Shown here in pieces: positions 1 to 6,741 of a DNA stretch of 64,000 nt. A program made the translations under genes and the position numbers. The stretch lies in NCBI GenBank assembly GCA_900104565.1, contig LT629952.1, positions 1,301,604 through 1,365,603 on the forward strand, written 5' to 3'. Each line of letters starts with the position of its first letter. Position 1 is the first letter of the stretch. The notes beneath the pieces were generated by a model that worked only from the letters and a program-made list of their open reading frames with translations, did no database searches and was not told the DNA's origin. This DNA comes from Ruminococcaceae bacterium Marseille-P2935 (GTDB lineage: Bacteria > Bacillota > Clostridia > Oscillospirales > Ruminococcaceae).

Positions 1-210
1 TTCCTGTTCAGCAATTTTTTCTGCAGTTTTTTGTGCTAATTTTGTACTAACTTTGTACTGCTGCTTATTTTTGAGCGAAACCCAGTCTTCATCCTTCGCT
101 TTTCTTCGAAGAGTGGCAAACGAAACTCCATATTTTTCTGCCAATTTTCGGTAGCTCCCGCCGCCGTTAATGTATTCATTTTTAATTTTTAGCCAATCAA
201 CGGCTGCCAT
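1..210 (-). CDS. Phage terminase small subunit-like protein (partial, runs off the left edge)
   Basis: Seventy codons are open from an ATG at 208-210 to the window edge with no stop, so the C-terminus lies outside. A well-spaced AGAGGTGG-type ribosome binding site precedes the start. The N-terminus (MAAVDWLKIKNEYI, then a GGGSYRKLAEKYGVS helix-turn-helix and a RRRAKDEDW segment) matches the DNA-binding head of Firmicute phage terminase small subunits, which recognise the packaging site and recruit the large subunit. It is read leftward, away from the early genes to its right, as expected for the first gene of a packaging module. A generic phage HTH protein is the main alternative. Confidence 0.6.
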   Translation of the reverse strand, partial: MAAVDWLKIKNEYINGGGSYRKLAEKYGVSFATLRRKAKDEDWVSLKNKQQYKVSTKLAQKTAEKIAEQE

Positions 211-469
211 GGTCACCACCTCTCTTCTTTTGGGTATAAAAAACCGCCCGGGTTGGGGCGGTTGTATTTCTGCTTATTGTTGGGGTTTTCTGTATCCGGC
301 GGTACAAAATTTGGATTCGGGTTTTCTGGCTTAAGTTCACTAGGCTTAATCCTACCCCTTTGTTAAGGTCTTGATTACACAATAAAAGCCCCAAACATTA
401 TTGAAAATATAATGTTATAGCAATATAATTCAAATATAGACATAATAAACAGTGAAAGGAGTATGCAAA

Positions 470-670
470 ATGGAAAAGAACCCTTTTGACGGCCTAATTG
501 GCTCTCAAGAAGCTTGTAGTCTTTGGGGATTAGACGGAAGCACACTTCGCAAGGCTATTTCTTATGGAAAATTTAAAGAAAACATTGATATTAAAAAGTT
601 TGGTAAACAGTGGGTAGTAACAATAGACGCTATGATAAGAGAATACGGCGAACCAAAAGCAGGGGATTAA
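470..670 (+). CDS. Small helix-turn-helix DNA-binding protein
   Basis: A 66-residue protein. I chose the ATG at 470 over the GTG at 452 because an AAAGGAG site sits about 6 bases upstream. The segment IGSQEACSLWGLDGSTLRKAI is a MerR/excisionase-like helix-turn-helix, and the FGKQWVVTIDAMIREYGEP tail is typical of a widespread family of short Firmicute HTH proteins found in prophages and beside toxin genes. It is a lone rightward gene between leftward phage genes, with its own terminator. No toxin partner is visible, so its target is unknown. Confidence 0.6.
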   Translation: MEKNPFDGLIGSQEACSLWGLDGSTLRKAISYGKFKENIDIKKFGKQWVVTIDAMIREYGEPKAGD

Positions 671-687
671 CCCCCCTGCTTTTTTAA
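657..687 (+). terminator. Rho-independent terminator of the small HTH gene
   Basis: A GCAGGGG / CCCCTGC stem overlaps the stop codon of the HTH gene and is followed by a run of T. It isolates this one-gene unit from the leftward genes. Confidence 0.8.
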
Positions 688-789
688 TTGCAGTATTGTT
701 TTACATTGCGGCCCCCACCCCAGCCCTTTATCGCAATGTCGTCCCAAACGAAAAAGCCCCACCTATGGCAGAGCTTTTATCTAATTTCC

Positions 790-1239
790 TCAGTCTAACA
801 ATAACATAAGATTATGGTGTAATTCAGTGTCCATTTTCATCTGCTCAATTGCTTTTCCGTGCATCTTATATACGTTTTTTCCATCCACATCATAATGCAT
901 GGCAACCGAAACCCGGTCCCATGTTTTTCCGTTTATGTATTTGTATCGCAAAAGGGTCTGCAGTGTTCGGTCTGGTACGGTACCTATTGCCTTTTCAATC
1001 AGCTTTTTAGCCTTATAAAGCTTATCCACATCTGCATTAATCTGCTTATCCAGTTCACATATTTTATCTACCGCCAACTGTATGCGGTCTTCAACGCCGC
1101 CTTTTGGAGTATCGCTGAATGACGGCGTAATTTTGGTAGCCTTTGCCCGCCACAAGGTTAATTCTTCTATCTTCTGGTTAATTTCTTCATCCAACTGCCT
1201 ATACCGTTTCAGGCAGTTTATCTTTTCCCGGTTGGTCAT
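790..1239 (-). CDS. DUF1492/ArpU-type phage regulator-like protein
   Basis: A 149-residue protein, started at the ATG at 1239 because a TGGGGGC ribosome binding site lies just upstream; an earlier in-frame start lacks one. The N-terminal half is a charged coiled coil (EEINQKIEELTLWRAKATKI). The C-terminal half contains PDRTLQTLLRYKYINGKTW and a following helix, resembling the sigma-70 region 4-like end of the DUF1492/ArpU family. Members lie at the end of phage early regions and are thought to switch on late transcription. Position next to the terminase gene agrees. The family call is from motif recall only. Confidence 0.6.
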   Translation of the reverse strand: MTNREKINCLKRYRQLDEEINQKIEELTLWRAKATKITPSFSDTPKGGVEDRIQLAVDKICELDKQINADVDKLYKAKKLIEKAIGTVPDRTLQTLLRYKYINGKTWDRVSVAMHYDVDGKNVYKMHGKAIEQMKMDTELHHNLMLLLD

Positions 1240-1312
1240 GATAGTGCCCCCATTATCCACCACATACCCGCTATGGGTATTATTTTATATTCCTATCCCA
1301 TTGGTTATACTC

Positions 1313-1507
1313 TTACAACTTGTCAAACCCTACGTTTTTTAATTTCTTGCCGTCTTTATCCTCATATTCCAAACACAAAAAATCTGCCCTTACCTCCATT
1401 TTGTGTTTTTCACAGTACAATATTGGCATACTATCTTTGAATCGCCTATACCGGTCATAGCCAACCATAGCGCCTGAAAACCTGCATGTATCGCATATCT
1501 CAACCAC
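1313..1507 (-). CDS. Small Cys-containing phage protein, probable metal-binding
   Basis: A 64-residue protein starting at GTG 1507 behind GGGGTGAT. It contains CDTC near the N-terminus, then CEKH and a later single Cys, a spacing compatible with a small zinc knuckle. It lies in the same leftward block as the VRR-NUC and Rep genes. Function unknown. Confidence 0.5.
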   Translation of the reverse strand: MVEICDTCRFSGAMVGYDRYRRFKDSMPILYCEKHKMEVRADFLCLEYEDKDGKKLKNVGFDKL

Positions 1508-1554
1508 TTATCATCACCCCATATTAGGGTGTACGGCAAATGATCCGTTATACC

Positions 1555-1947
1555 TTATTTCCCCATTCTCAAGTATTCAATCAGCACCCTGGCGGCTTTT
1601 TCCCACCCATTGCACACAGCGGTAAAGTACCCCTGTTTTTTTAACTCATCCAGCCATTTTTCCTGGCGTTCACTCGTCTTGCCGTGTTTTATCCGTTTCA
1701 GTTCTATGTATAGGCCATGGTAGTTCCCCCTGGCAACCGGCAGGCATAAATCAGGTACTCCCGATTTTACCCCAGCCGCTTTAAAACGGCCCGCCTCGGA
1801 TTTGTTCCGTTTTCCGCCGTTCGGAATGTGATACAGCATCCCCAATTCTGGGTATTTGCTCTGCTGCCACTCTACCCAACGGAACAGGCATTGTTGTTCT
1901 TCTTCCTCAGTAGGGGGCGGTATCAGAGCACAATTCCCTGTATTCAT
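1555..1947 (-). CDS. VRR-NUC domain nuclease
   Basis: A 130-residue single-domain protein. The series HIPNGGKRN, then GVKSGVPDLCLPVARG, then YIELKRIKHGKTSERQEKWLDELKKQGY is the VRR-NUC fold signature of the PD-(D/E)XK superfamily: the Asp of GVPD and the Glu-Lys of the IELK strand would coordinate metal, and a Gln follows in the next helix. Stand-alone VRR-NUC proteins are common in phage replication modules, where they are thought to process branched DNA. The gene sits between small early genes read in the same direction. The catalytic residues appear intact. Confidence 0.85.
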   Translation of the reverse strand: MNTGNCALIPPPTEEEEQQCLFRWVEWQQSKYPELGMLYHIPNGGKRNKSEAGRFKAAGVKSGVPDLCLPVARGNYHGLYIELKRIKHGKTSERQEKWLDELKKQGYFTAVCNGWEKAARVLIEYLRMGK

Positions 1948-1963
1948 TTGTCTTCCTCCCTTG

Positions 1964-2197
1964 CTACTCCGTTTTTTCCTTATTTAACCATGCAAACGCG
2001 CATCTTACACAGTTCTGCTGTCTTTCCCCTGGCAAACACAGAACTGTTTTTTCAAAGAACAGCGGACAAATCCCGTCATAATCAGCCGCATCTGTAATGG
2101 AAAGGCAGTCAAAATTTCGAACAAATTCCGAATCCTCCCCCAGGTACGCGATCCGTTCCTCTACGCTCATTTTCTTTAGTGCCTCAAAATTGGTCAT
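1964..2197 (-). CDS. Hypothetical phage early protein
   Basis: A 77-residue acidic protein with four Cys (CLSI, CPLF, VLCLPG, NCVRCAF). It overlaps the upstream gene by 14 bases, which suggests translational coupling. I do not recognise a family. The Cys may bind metal. Confidence 0.5.
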   Translation of the reverse strand: MTNFEALKKMSVEERIAYLGEDSEFVRNFDCLSITDAADYDGICPLFFEKTVLCLPGERQQNCVRCAFAWLNKEKTE

Positions 2198-2408
2198 TGT
2201 TTTTTACCTCCGTTAAATATTCCAGCCATTGTCTGGCCTTTGCTTCTATCGCCTTTTGGTTGACTGTATTTCCAAATGTCGCCTGTTTTGCCCATTTCTC
2301 TACGCTTCTTAAAATACGTTCTTTTTCATACCCCAATTTCACACTGTTTTGAATCATTCGGAACAGGTATTCCATATCACATAAAACAGCCAGTTTTGCA
2401 TAAGTCAT
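2184..2408 (-). CDS. Hypothetical phage early protein
   Basis: A 74-residue, mostly helical protein starting one base after the stop of the Rep gene and overlapping the next gene. The tight packing supports a real coding sequence in the replication block. No recognisable domain. Confidence 0.5.
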   Translation of the reverse strand: MTYAKLAVLCDMEYLFRMIQNSVKLGYEKERILRSVEKWAKQATFGNTVNQKAIEAKARQWLEYLTEVKNNDQF

Positions 2409-2409
2409 G

Positions 2410-3120
2410 TTATCCCGCCCTCGCCATAATATAACTTTGGTGCCGAAATCCTTTTTGATCTTCCCATTCTTCCAAACTATACGGAAAGATGTAATAACCC
2501 TTTTGGGGCTTTGGCTGGCTGCTCCACCGCTCGGATTTTAATACCTTTACCTTTGGTTTTGGGTGATACAGGTTTTTGCTCTCATTCCAGCGTTTGCGGC
2601 TGGGCGCGTTTTCGCTGCGGAAGGTTTCGGATGTTTCTTTTACCAAATACTCCGCCAGCTTGGAATAATCCCCGCTGTCGTCCAATAAGGTAATCTTTGG
2701 CCTGCCGTATGGCCACAGGGATTTTAATACCGCCGTATCCATCTGCTCAATTACTAAATGATGATGGATCGCCTTTTTTCTGTATTCGGTTACCGCTATG
2801 TATTTCAGTTCCCGCCCTTGCCGTTTGGCAGCCTCCCGCATCTTCCTTAAAAACAGTTCCAACCGCTTTTTTGCACCGGTCTCATCCGGGCGCTCCTCCT
2901 TCCGATAGGTCAGCACCAGGTGGAAATCCCCCGCTTTATAATTGGCATTGAGTAATATGGTCAATTTTTTCTGCGCCTTTCGCTCATTGACCCGACCCAT
3001 GGCTTCCGGTGTTGTGCAGCAATTATCTCCCCTCTTTATTTTCCTGCCATACCTGGCCGAATAATGTTTCTCTACCAATATTGTTTTACCGGCTTTTACG
3101 GTAGTTTTTATGTACGGCAT
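2410..3120 (-). CDS. HUH-type rolling-circle replication initiator (Rep-like)
   Basis: A 236-residue protein with three motifs in the order used by HUH endonucleases: a hydrophobic strand FHLVLTYRK (about residue 66), the metal-binding HHHLVIE motif (about residue 119), and a helix YSKLAEYLVKET (about residue 152) holding the candidate nucleophilic Tyr and a following Lys. The layout recalls Rep proteins of single-stranded DNA phages and plasmids (the G2P/VP4-like group). Such a protein would nick an origin and prime rolling-circle replication. It is followed within 1-2 bases by the next early gene, and a strong inverted-repeat cluster lies 50-145 bp upstream of its start. Finding it in a tailed-phage-like module is unusual. 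It could instead act as a relaxase-like factor. Confidence 0.7.
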   Translation of the reverse strand: MPYIKTTVKAGKTILVEKHYSARYGRKIKRGDNCCTTPEAMGRVNERKAQKKLTILLNANYKAGDFHLVLTYRKEERPDETGAKKRLELFLRKMREAAKRQGRELKYIAVTEYRKKAIHHHLVIEQMDTAVLKSLWPYGRPKITLLDDSGDYSKLAEYLVKETSETFRSENAPSRKRWNESKNLYHPKPKVKVLKSERWSSQPKPQKGYYIFPYSLEEWEDQKGFRHQSYIMARAG

Positions 3121-3171
3121 TTTCCCGCCCTCCGCTTTAGTTTTGGTCGGTAAGATAATACTTTGATCAAG

Positions 3172-3264
3172 CCTGAAAGGCCTTTTTACAGGCCGCTTTC
3201 AGGTTGACAAAACGCCGCACTTTTGATATATTTAAGTCACAGGTAAATATATCTGTGCAGCGTT
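3172..3264. repeat. Paired hairpins upstream of the Rep gene, candidate replication origin or terminator
   Basis: Two hairpins lie back to back. The first pairs CCTGAAAGGCC (3172-3182) with 3191-3203, with one bulged base. The second is nested: 3211-3220 pairs with 3255-3264 (9 of 10) and GATATATTTA (3225-3234) pairs perfectly with 3244-3253. HUH initiators usually nick at such hairpins next to their own gene. The second hairpin could alternatively end transcription of the gene at 3275-3559, since short T runs flank it. Confidence 0.45.
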
Positions 3265-3274
3265 TTTGCTTGCT

Positions 3275-3559
3275 TTAGACACCTTCACTTTGGTCGGTAG
3301 GGGTGTCTATTTTTTTATGTAGAATTAAATCTTTCAACCGTGCTGTCACCTCACTGTTGAAAATAGAAAGTTCAAACTCCACCCGTGTTACATCATCCGG
3401 CGGGAACCCTGTCTGCATCCCCCGTCCCAATAAAAAACTGCGGTAAAAGTGCCCGATTACCGGATGATTAATGTTGCAAAGGTAGTACCCGTATTTTCTG
3501 GGGCTTTTCCCATTCATCAGCCTTACAATTTCCTCTGCAAGTTGGCGGTTCTCGGTCAT
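3275..3559 (-). CDS. Hypothetical phage protein
   Basis: A 94-residue protein whose ATG overlaps the end of the preceding gene by 4 bases (ATGA arrangement), implying translational coupling. It has a helical N-terminus, a YYLCNINHPVIGHFY segment and a polar C-terminus. No family recognised. Confidence 0.5.
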   Translation of the reverse strand: MTENRQLAEEIVRLMNGKSPRKYGYYLCNINHPVIGHFYRSFLLGRGMQTGFPPDDVTRVEFELSIFNSEVTARLKDLILHKKIDTPTDQSEGV

Positions 3560-3735
3560 TTTCCATTCCCCCGTTCTTCTATCAGCAGTTCCAGCGCTAT
3601 AGCCCGCTCCTTAAACCGTGCGTGTTCTTCTTCCATTCCTTTTTTGGGTATAGTCATCAGGTAGTTCCCGCTAGCTGCAAAAACCTTATCCATGGTCTCT
3701 TCATAAATTTCCTTTAATATTTCCTGTATTGTCAC
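3556..3735 (-). CDS. Hypothetical phage protein
   Basis: A 59-residue, predominantly helical charged protein. I placed the start at GTG 3735 because GAAAGGAGG lies directly upstream; longer in-frame starts run into the previous gene and lack such a site. Function unknown. Confidence 0.5.
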   Translation of the reverse strand: MTIQEILKEIYEETMDKVFAASGNYLMTIPKKGMEEEHARFKERAIALELLIEERGNGK

Positions 3736-3736
3736 T

Positions 3737-4018
3737 TTAACGTCCTCCTTTCTCCTGTGCCTGCAGCCTTGCGGTAACACTTGCTGTCAGCCGCTGCGCC
3801 AGCTTGTCCAATGGTTTTTTCGCACCGATTAACACAATCGTAACCGCCGCCAAAATCTGCACGGTATAAACCGCAAGGACCCGGTCAATTACAATCCTCA
3901 TTTTTTCACATTCCCCCGCTATGCGTTCAAAATTATCACTGAGCCATGCAGCTGCGGCAAATACCGTTAATACCGGCAGCATAAAACAAATCCATACAAA
4001 AACCTGTTCTGCTCTCAT
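3737..4018 (-). CDS. Small membrane protein of the prophage
   Basis: A 93-residue protein starting at ATG 4018 behind AAAAAGGAGC. Two hydrophobic segments (FVWICFMLPVLTVFAAAAW and a second around TVQILAAVTIVLIG) flank a charged loop, and the tail is basic. This is a two-helix membrane topology with no recognised family. It stops one base before the next gene's start. Confidence 0.5.
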   Translation of the reverse strand: MRAEQVFVWICFMLPVLTVFAAAAWLSDNFERIAGECEKMRIVIDRVLAVYTVQILAAVTIVLIGAKKPLDKLAQRLTASVTARLQAQEKGGR

Positions 4019-4221
4019 GTTTTCAGCTCCTTTTTCATTAAGTATACCCATTTCAAAATGGCTCTGCCTACCTCCGCACAAACGGTTTCTTCCTTGGGTG
4101 AGCAATCCAAAACGCTGGGGTCATCTGTTTTTCTTAGGGAAAGCTGCAGTTTAGCCCCTTCCATCACACAATCTGCCTTTTTACAGGCAAAGCAGTTGTC
4201 TCCATATCTACAGTCGCTCAT
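4015..4221 (-). CDS. Cys-rich small phage protein
   Basis: A 68-residue protein started at ATG 4221, where GGAGGAAGCAG gives a good ribosome binding site. The first 20 residues hold a CX5CXXCXXXXC series (CRYGDNCFACKKADC), a likely metal-binding knuckle, followed by a hydrophilic region. It overlaps both neighbours by a few bases. Confidence 0.5.
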   Translation of the reverse strand: MSDCRYGDNCFACKKADCVMEGAKLQLSLRKTDDPSVLDCSPKEETVCAEVGRAILKWVYLMKKELKT

Positions 4222-4510
4222 CTGCTTCCTCCAAAGCCTTTTGCGCAATCCAGTCAACCGCCCGGAAAATAAATTCCTTCGTTTTCTGGTTTTCCGCGCC
4301 GCTTGCCGCTATCGATATCCGCACTGCACGCTCTACACTGCGCCATGTCACACCAAATTTACCGGCTACCAAAACGTATACGTCGCCCATCCTGCTCAGG
4401 CTCGACCGATCCTGCAGCCCCATTTCAATCATCTCCAGTATGTACTGGTACCCTTTTAAGCTGTGCAAAAAACAAAGCTTGTCCAAATAATCGGCAATCT
4501 CTTTTTCCAT
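4208..4510 (-). CDS. Spo0A C-terminal-domain protein encoded by the prophage
   Basis: About 100 residues. The stretch LKGYQYILEMIEMGL, then MGDVYVLVAGKFGVTWRSVERAVRISI matches the sigma-A-contacting, DNA-binding effector domain of Spo0A, with helix-turn-helix residues VTWRSVERAVR preserved. The receiver domain of Spo0A is missing entirely, so the protein would not need phosphorylation. It is a phage early gene preceded by a hypothetical gene. I prefer ATG 4510 (MEKEIADYL) but a start at 4549, directly after the upstream stop codon, is possible. It may reprogram sporulation genes or serve as a phage regulator. Confidence 0.75.
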   Translation of the reverse strand: MEKEIADYLDKLCFLHSLKGYQYILEMIEMGLQDRSSLSRMGDVYVLVAGKFGVTWRSVERAVRISIAASGAENQKTKEFIFRAVDWIAQKALEEADERL

Positions 4511-4549
4511 GCAATACACCTGCCTGTCCTGTTTATTTTCAGCAAGCAT

Positions 4550-4849
4550 TTACGCCTGCTCGTCAGCTATCCGCTGGCAAATTTCCCCCAGACGGTCCAG
4601 TGTTCTTTCCCATTCTTCCGGGGTTGGCTTTATTTTCCGCCCGATCACCACCGAACCAAGAGAGGTCAAAAAGAACTCCCTCTCATCATCTATGGGAATA
4701 GAATCTTTATTAATCAGCGTGGCTTTTCGTTCCGGCGGTATCTCCCACGGCTTAGGAAGTTTCGTAAAATCCCCCCTAAGTGGGTCAAACTTCAAATAAT
4801 GTTCGCCATTGTTGTCAACAAAAATTCCTCCCGGCCTGTCGTCCTTCAT
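4550..4849 (-). CDS. Hypothetical phage protein
   Basis: A 99-residue acidic protein, first of the leftward early block. Starts at ATG 4849 behind a GGGAGGTG site. It has a Gly/Pro-rich N-terminus (RPGGIFVDNNGEHYLKFDP) and a helical C-terminus. No family recognised. Confidence 0.5.
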   Translation of the reverse strand: MKDDRPGGIFVDNNGEHYLKFDPLRGDFTKLPKPWEIPPERKATLINKDSIPIDDEREFFLTSLGSVVIGRKIKPTPEEWERTLDRLGEICQRIADEQA

Positions 4850-5032
4850 TGCCGTTCACCTCCCGCTAATCCTTATGTTGTTTTCCGGTTGTCCTATGCA
4901 ATACTAACTTTTTTTCATTTCTTGACGGTTGTACACCCCTGTGATATGCTAAAAGAGTTAAAAACACTTGAAATAGTTTTTCAACAGTATGAAAAGTACC
5001 CTGTAGTTTTCAGCATTATTTCAACAATGGCA

Positions 5033-5227
5033 CTACTCTTCCTCTTCCACCAAATATTCAATTGGCTTGTCAAATATTTCAGACAAGCGTTTTAATACAA
5101 GATAGGGTGGTAAGCTAATACCATGTTCCCAGTTGCTGACCGATTGTTTATTTCTGTTTACCAGCTTTCCTAAGTTGCTTTGGGTAAGTCCTTTCTTTAA
5201 TCTTTCTTGTTTTAAATTTATAGGCAT
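5033..5227 (-). CDS. XRE/Cro-type repressor of the first switch
   Basis: A 64-residue single helix-turn-helix protein (KQERLKKGLTQSNLGKLVNRNKQ). I use ATG 5227, preceded by GGGGTGA, rather than the longer start at 5248 that would begin inside the operator. Small size and lack of a dimerisation or protease domain make it Cro-like. It is divergent from the larger repressor at 5323, and its promoter (TTGACA at 5305-5300, 17-base gap, TTAGAA at 5282-5277) encloses an operator, so it is probably repressed by its partner or itself. Confidence 0.8.
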   Translation of the reverse strand: MPINLKQERLKKGLTQSNLGKLVNRNKQSVSNWEHGISLPPYLVLKRLSEIFDKPIEYLVEEEE

Positions 5228-5243
5228 CTTGTCACCCCAATCG

Positions 5244-5305
5244 TACAAATTATTTGGACTTTCCCTCGCATCCCTATTCTAATCCAAATCATTTGGACTT
5301 GTCAA
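5244..5305. promoter_or_regulatory. Operator pair and leftward promoter of the first repressor switch
   Basis: Two 15-bp sites, TACAAATTATTTGGA (5244-5258) and TCCAAATCATTTGGA (5283-5297), agree at 13 of 15 positions; the second is a perfect 7-bp inverted repeat around a central C. The second fills the 17-base spacer of a leftward promoter. The rightward promoter for the gene at 5323 is less clear (TTGGAC at 5254-5259 with a weak -10). Confidence 0.75.
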
Positions 5306-5322
5306 GTGAACGGAGGAAAAAA

Positions 5323-5763
5323 ATGGACAAAATTAAAACTTGCTTCGGAAGATCAATTTATAAACTCAGAAAAGAATTGGGTTTAACCCAAAAAGCGCTT
5401 GGAGAAAAGTTGGAAACAACTAAGCAAAATATAAATAATTGGGAAAAATGTATATCAACCCCTTCTGCTGATACATTGGTGAAAATTTCAGAATTTTTTC
5501 ATGTTCCCATAGACTTTCTTTTGGGCCAAGGCATATTTGAAAACTGGGAGCAAATTGAAGAAAATAAGGAAGCAGTAATTCAATACATTGCCCCTCTTTT
5601 AAAAGAACGCGCTGGTTTTACCCCTGAACAAATCAACATGCTTTATACAAACGATCAGTTTTTCAAAGGTATTTTAAATGCCCTTGTGTGGAAAATAGAA
5701 TTCTTCAGCCCTAGTACAGGCGACCCAAACGACATTACCGTCAACATCACCTTAAAAATTTAA
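5323..5763 (+). CDS. CI-like XRE repressor of the first switch
   Basis: A 146-residue protein started at ATG 5323 behind CGGAGGAAAA. Residues about 8-65 form an XRE helix-turn-helix (LRKELGLTQKALGEKLETTKQNI) ending in the VPIDFLLGQG segment typical of these repressors. The rest is an uncharacterised C-terminal domain without an obvious LexA-type Ser/Lys protease motif, so induction by self-cleavage is not supported. It is divergent from the Cro-like gene at 5227 with two shared operators and ends at a strong terminator. Confidence 0.8.
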   Translation: MDKIKTCFGRSIYKLRKELGLTQKALGEKLETTKQNINNWEKCISTPSADTLVKISEFFHVPIDFLLGQGIFENWEQIEENKEAVIQYIAPLLKERAGFTPEQINMLYTNDQFFKGILNALVWKIEFFSPSTGDPNDITVNITLKI

Positions 5764-5781
5764 TACCTTTTTATCCACTTC

Positions 5782-5806
5782 GCCCCGCTATGCCGGGGCT
5801 TTTTTA
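5782..5806 (+). terminator. Terminator after the first repressor
   Basis: GCCCCG / CGGGGC stem with a short loop followed by TTTTTT. It separates the rightward repressor from the convergent leftward gene at 5804. Confidence 0.8.
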
Positions 5807-6004
5807 TGCCGTTTTATCTTCCTCAAAAAATTGTGTCCATTCGAAACCTAGCTCTTCCGCAATTTTTTTTGCTAACTCTGGTGATGGTCGGCGTCTTCCA
5901 TTTTCAATGAAATTAAACATTTGTGCTGAAATTCCAATCTTGTTTGCAACTTCTAATTGTGTTTTTCCAGCTATTTCTCGAATTTCTCTTAACCAAACTC
6001 TCAT
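5804..6004 (-). CDS. XRE/Cro-type repressor of the second switch
   Basis: A 66-residue single-domain helix-turn-helix protein (REIAGKTQLEVANKIGISAQMFNFIENGRRRPS). It is divergent from the repressor gene at 6149 and its promoter (TTGACA at 6073-6068, 17-base gap, TATTAT at 6050-6045) is followed by an ACAAC-N5-GTTGT operator over the start of transcription. The same Cro-like/CI-like layout occurs at 5.0-5.8 kb, but its operator sequence is entirely different. Confidence 0.8.
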   Translation of the reverse strand: MRVWLREIREIAGKTQLEVANKIGISAQMFNFIENGRRRPSPELAKKIAEELGFEWTQFFEEDKTA

Positions 6005-6025
6005 TTATTAATCCCCTTTCTAATT

Positions 6026-6128
6026 ACAACATATCGTTGTTTATATAATAATCTACGTTCTGTTGTTTGTCAATAGCAAATTTACTTTTTGTTGTTTCAA
6101 TTGATTTACAACTTATTGTTGTTATAAT
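6026..6128. promoter_or_regulatory. Operators and divergent promoters of the second repressor switch
   Basis: Two identical-format operators, ACAAC-ATATC-GTTGT (6026-6040) and ACAAC-TTATT-GTTGT (6108-6122). The right one lies in the spacer of a rightward promoter (TTGATT 6101-6106, TATAAT 6123-6128). The left one lies just downstream of a leftward promoter (TTGACA 6073-6068, TATTAT 6050-6045). This is a textbook two-way repression layout. Confidence 0.8.
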
Positions 6129-6148
6129 AAGGGTAGGGGGTGACTGAT

Positions 6149-6535
6149 TTGAATCTGATTCGTCTTAAAAACTTAATTGAACAAACCGGAAAAACCCAAA
6201 AAGATATTGCTGCCGACTTAGGCATTTCTCAACAGCGTTTTAATTTTTACGTGAATGGAAAACGTGAACCTGACAATGAAATGCTTACTATATTTGCTAA
6301 TTACTTTCATGTCACAACCGACTACCTTCTTGGAATAGACGCAAAAAACGGGCCCGCTACCCAATCAGGCAGCGAACCCGCTAATAATTTTACCGAAGAG
6401 GATATTCAGCTTTTAGAAGCGCTTAAGGCTCTTTCACCCCGCGACAAATCTGCCCTTCTGGCTCAGATTGCTGCTTTAAACGCTTTGCAAGATCAAGAAA
6501 GTAAGCCTTCTCCGAATCAGAAAGGCCATGAATAA
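6149..6535 (+). CDS. XRE repressor of the second switch
   Basis: A 128-residue protein. I chose TTG 6149 because AGGGGGTG is correctly spaced for it and not for the GTG at 6140. The first 65 residues are an XRE helix-turn-helix (IEQTGKTQKDIAADLGISQQRFNFYVNGKREPD) with the YFHVTTDYLLG ending; the remainder is a linker and a short helical C-terminal region (SPRDKSALLAQIAALNAL) that could dimerise. It lies just upstream of the integrase and may set lysogeny together with the divergent 66-aa protein. Its 3' end is overlapped on the other strand by a small candidate gene. Confidence 0.75.
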   Translation: MNLIRLKNLIEQTGKTQKDIAADLGISQQRFNFYVNGKREPDNEMLTIFANYFHVTTDYLLGIDAKNGPATQSGSEPANNFTEEDIQLLEALKALSPRDKSALLAQIAALNALQDQESKPSPNQKGHE

Positions 6536-6596
6536 GCTGCAGTATCTCCATTTCCTCGGGTGAAAAACTACGGTTTTTGTTTTGTTGTCTACTCAT
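6423..6596 (-). CDS. Candidate 57-aa small protein antisense to the repressor 3' end
   Basis: On the minus strand, ATG 6596 follows AAAAAGGAG by 10 bases and opens a 57-codon frame: MSRQQNKNRSFSPEEMEILQ at the start, then a helical LSDSEKAYFLDLAKRLKQQ segment. The first half lies outside the repressor gene, where conserved coding would otherwise be unexpected. The composition is protein-like and the ribosome binding site is good. Function unknown; it may be spurious. Confidence 0.4.
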   Translation of the reverse strand: MSRQQNKNRSFSPEEMEILQLIHGLSDSEKAYFLDLAKRLKQQSEPEGQICRGVKEP

Positions 6597-6619
6597 GTCG
6601 TCAAAACTCCTTTTTAATC

Positions 6620-6651
6620 AAAAGAAGCTTCTTTTTGTCAATTGTCGACAA
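6620..6651. promoter_or_regulatory. Two palindromes upstream of the integrase
   Basis: A perfect 16-bp palindrome (AAAAGAAG/CTTCTTTT, 6620-6635) and a perfect 10-bp palindrome TTGTCGACAA (6642-6651) lie about 100 bp upstream of the integrase and just upstream of the small minus-strand gene. They are candidate binding sites for the switch proteins or for recombination-direction control. A TCGACA half-site recurs nearer the integrase. Confidence 0.4.
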
Positions 6652-6741
6652 AATAATTTTAACACGATATTAAAATTTTTACTAATGTTTTAAATTGCTA
6701 ATTTTCGACATATTTTTACAAACTAAGGGCGAGGTGATTTT

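Noticed and set aside
4922-4950. Plus-strand promoter (TTGACG-N17-TATGCT) reading into the 5033 repressor
   Set aside because: No plus-strand gene with a ribosome binding site follows; an antisense RNA is possible but unsupported.
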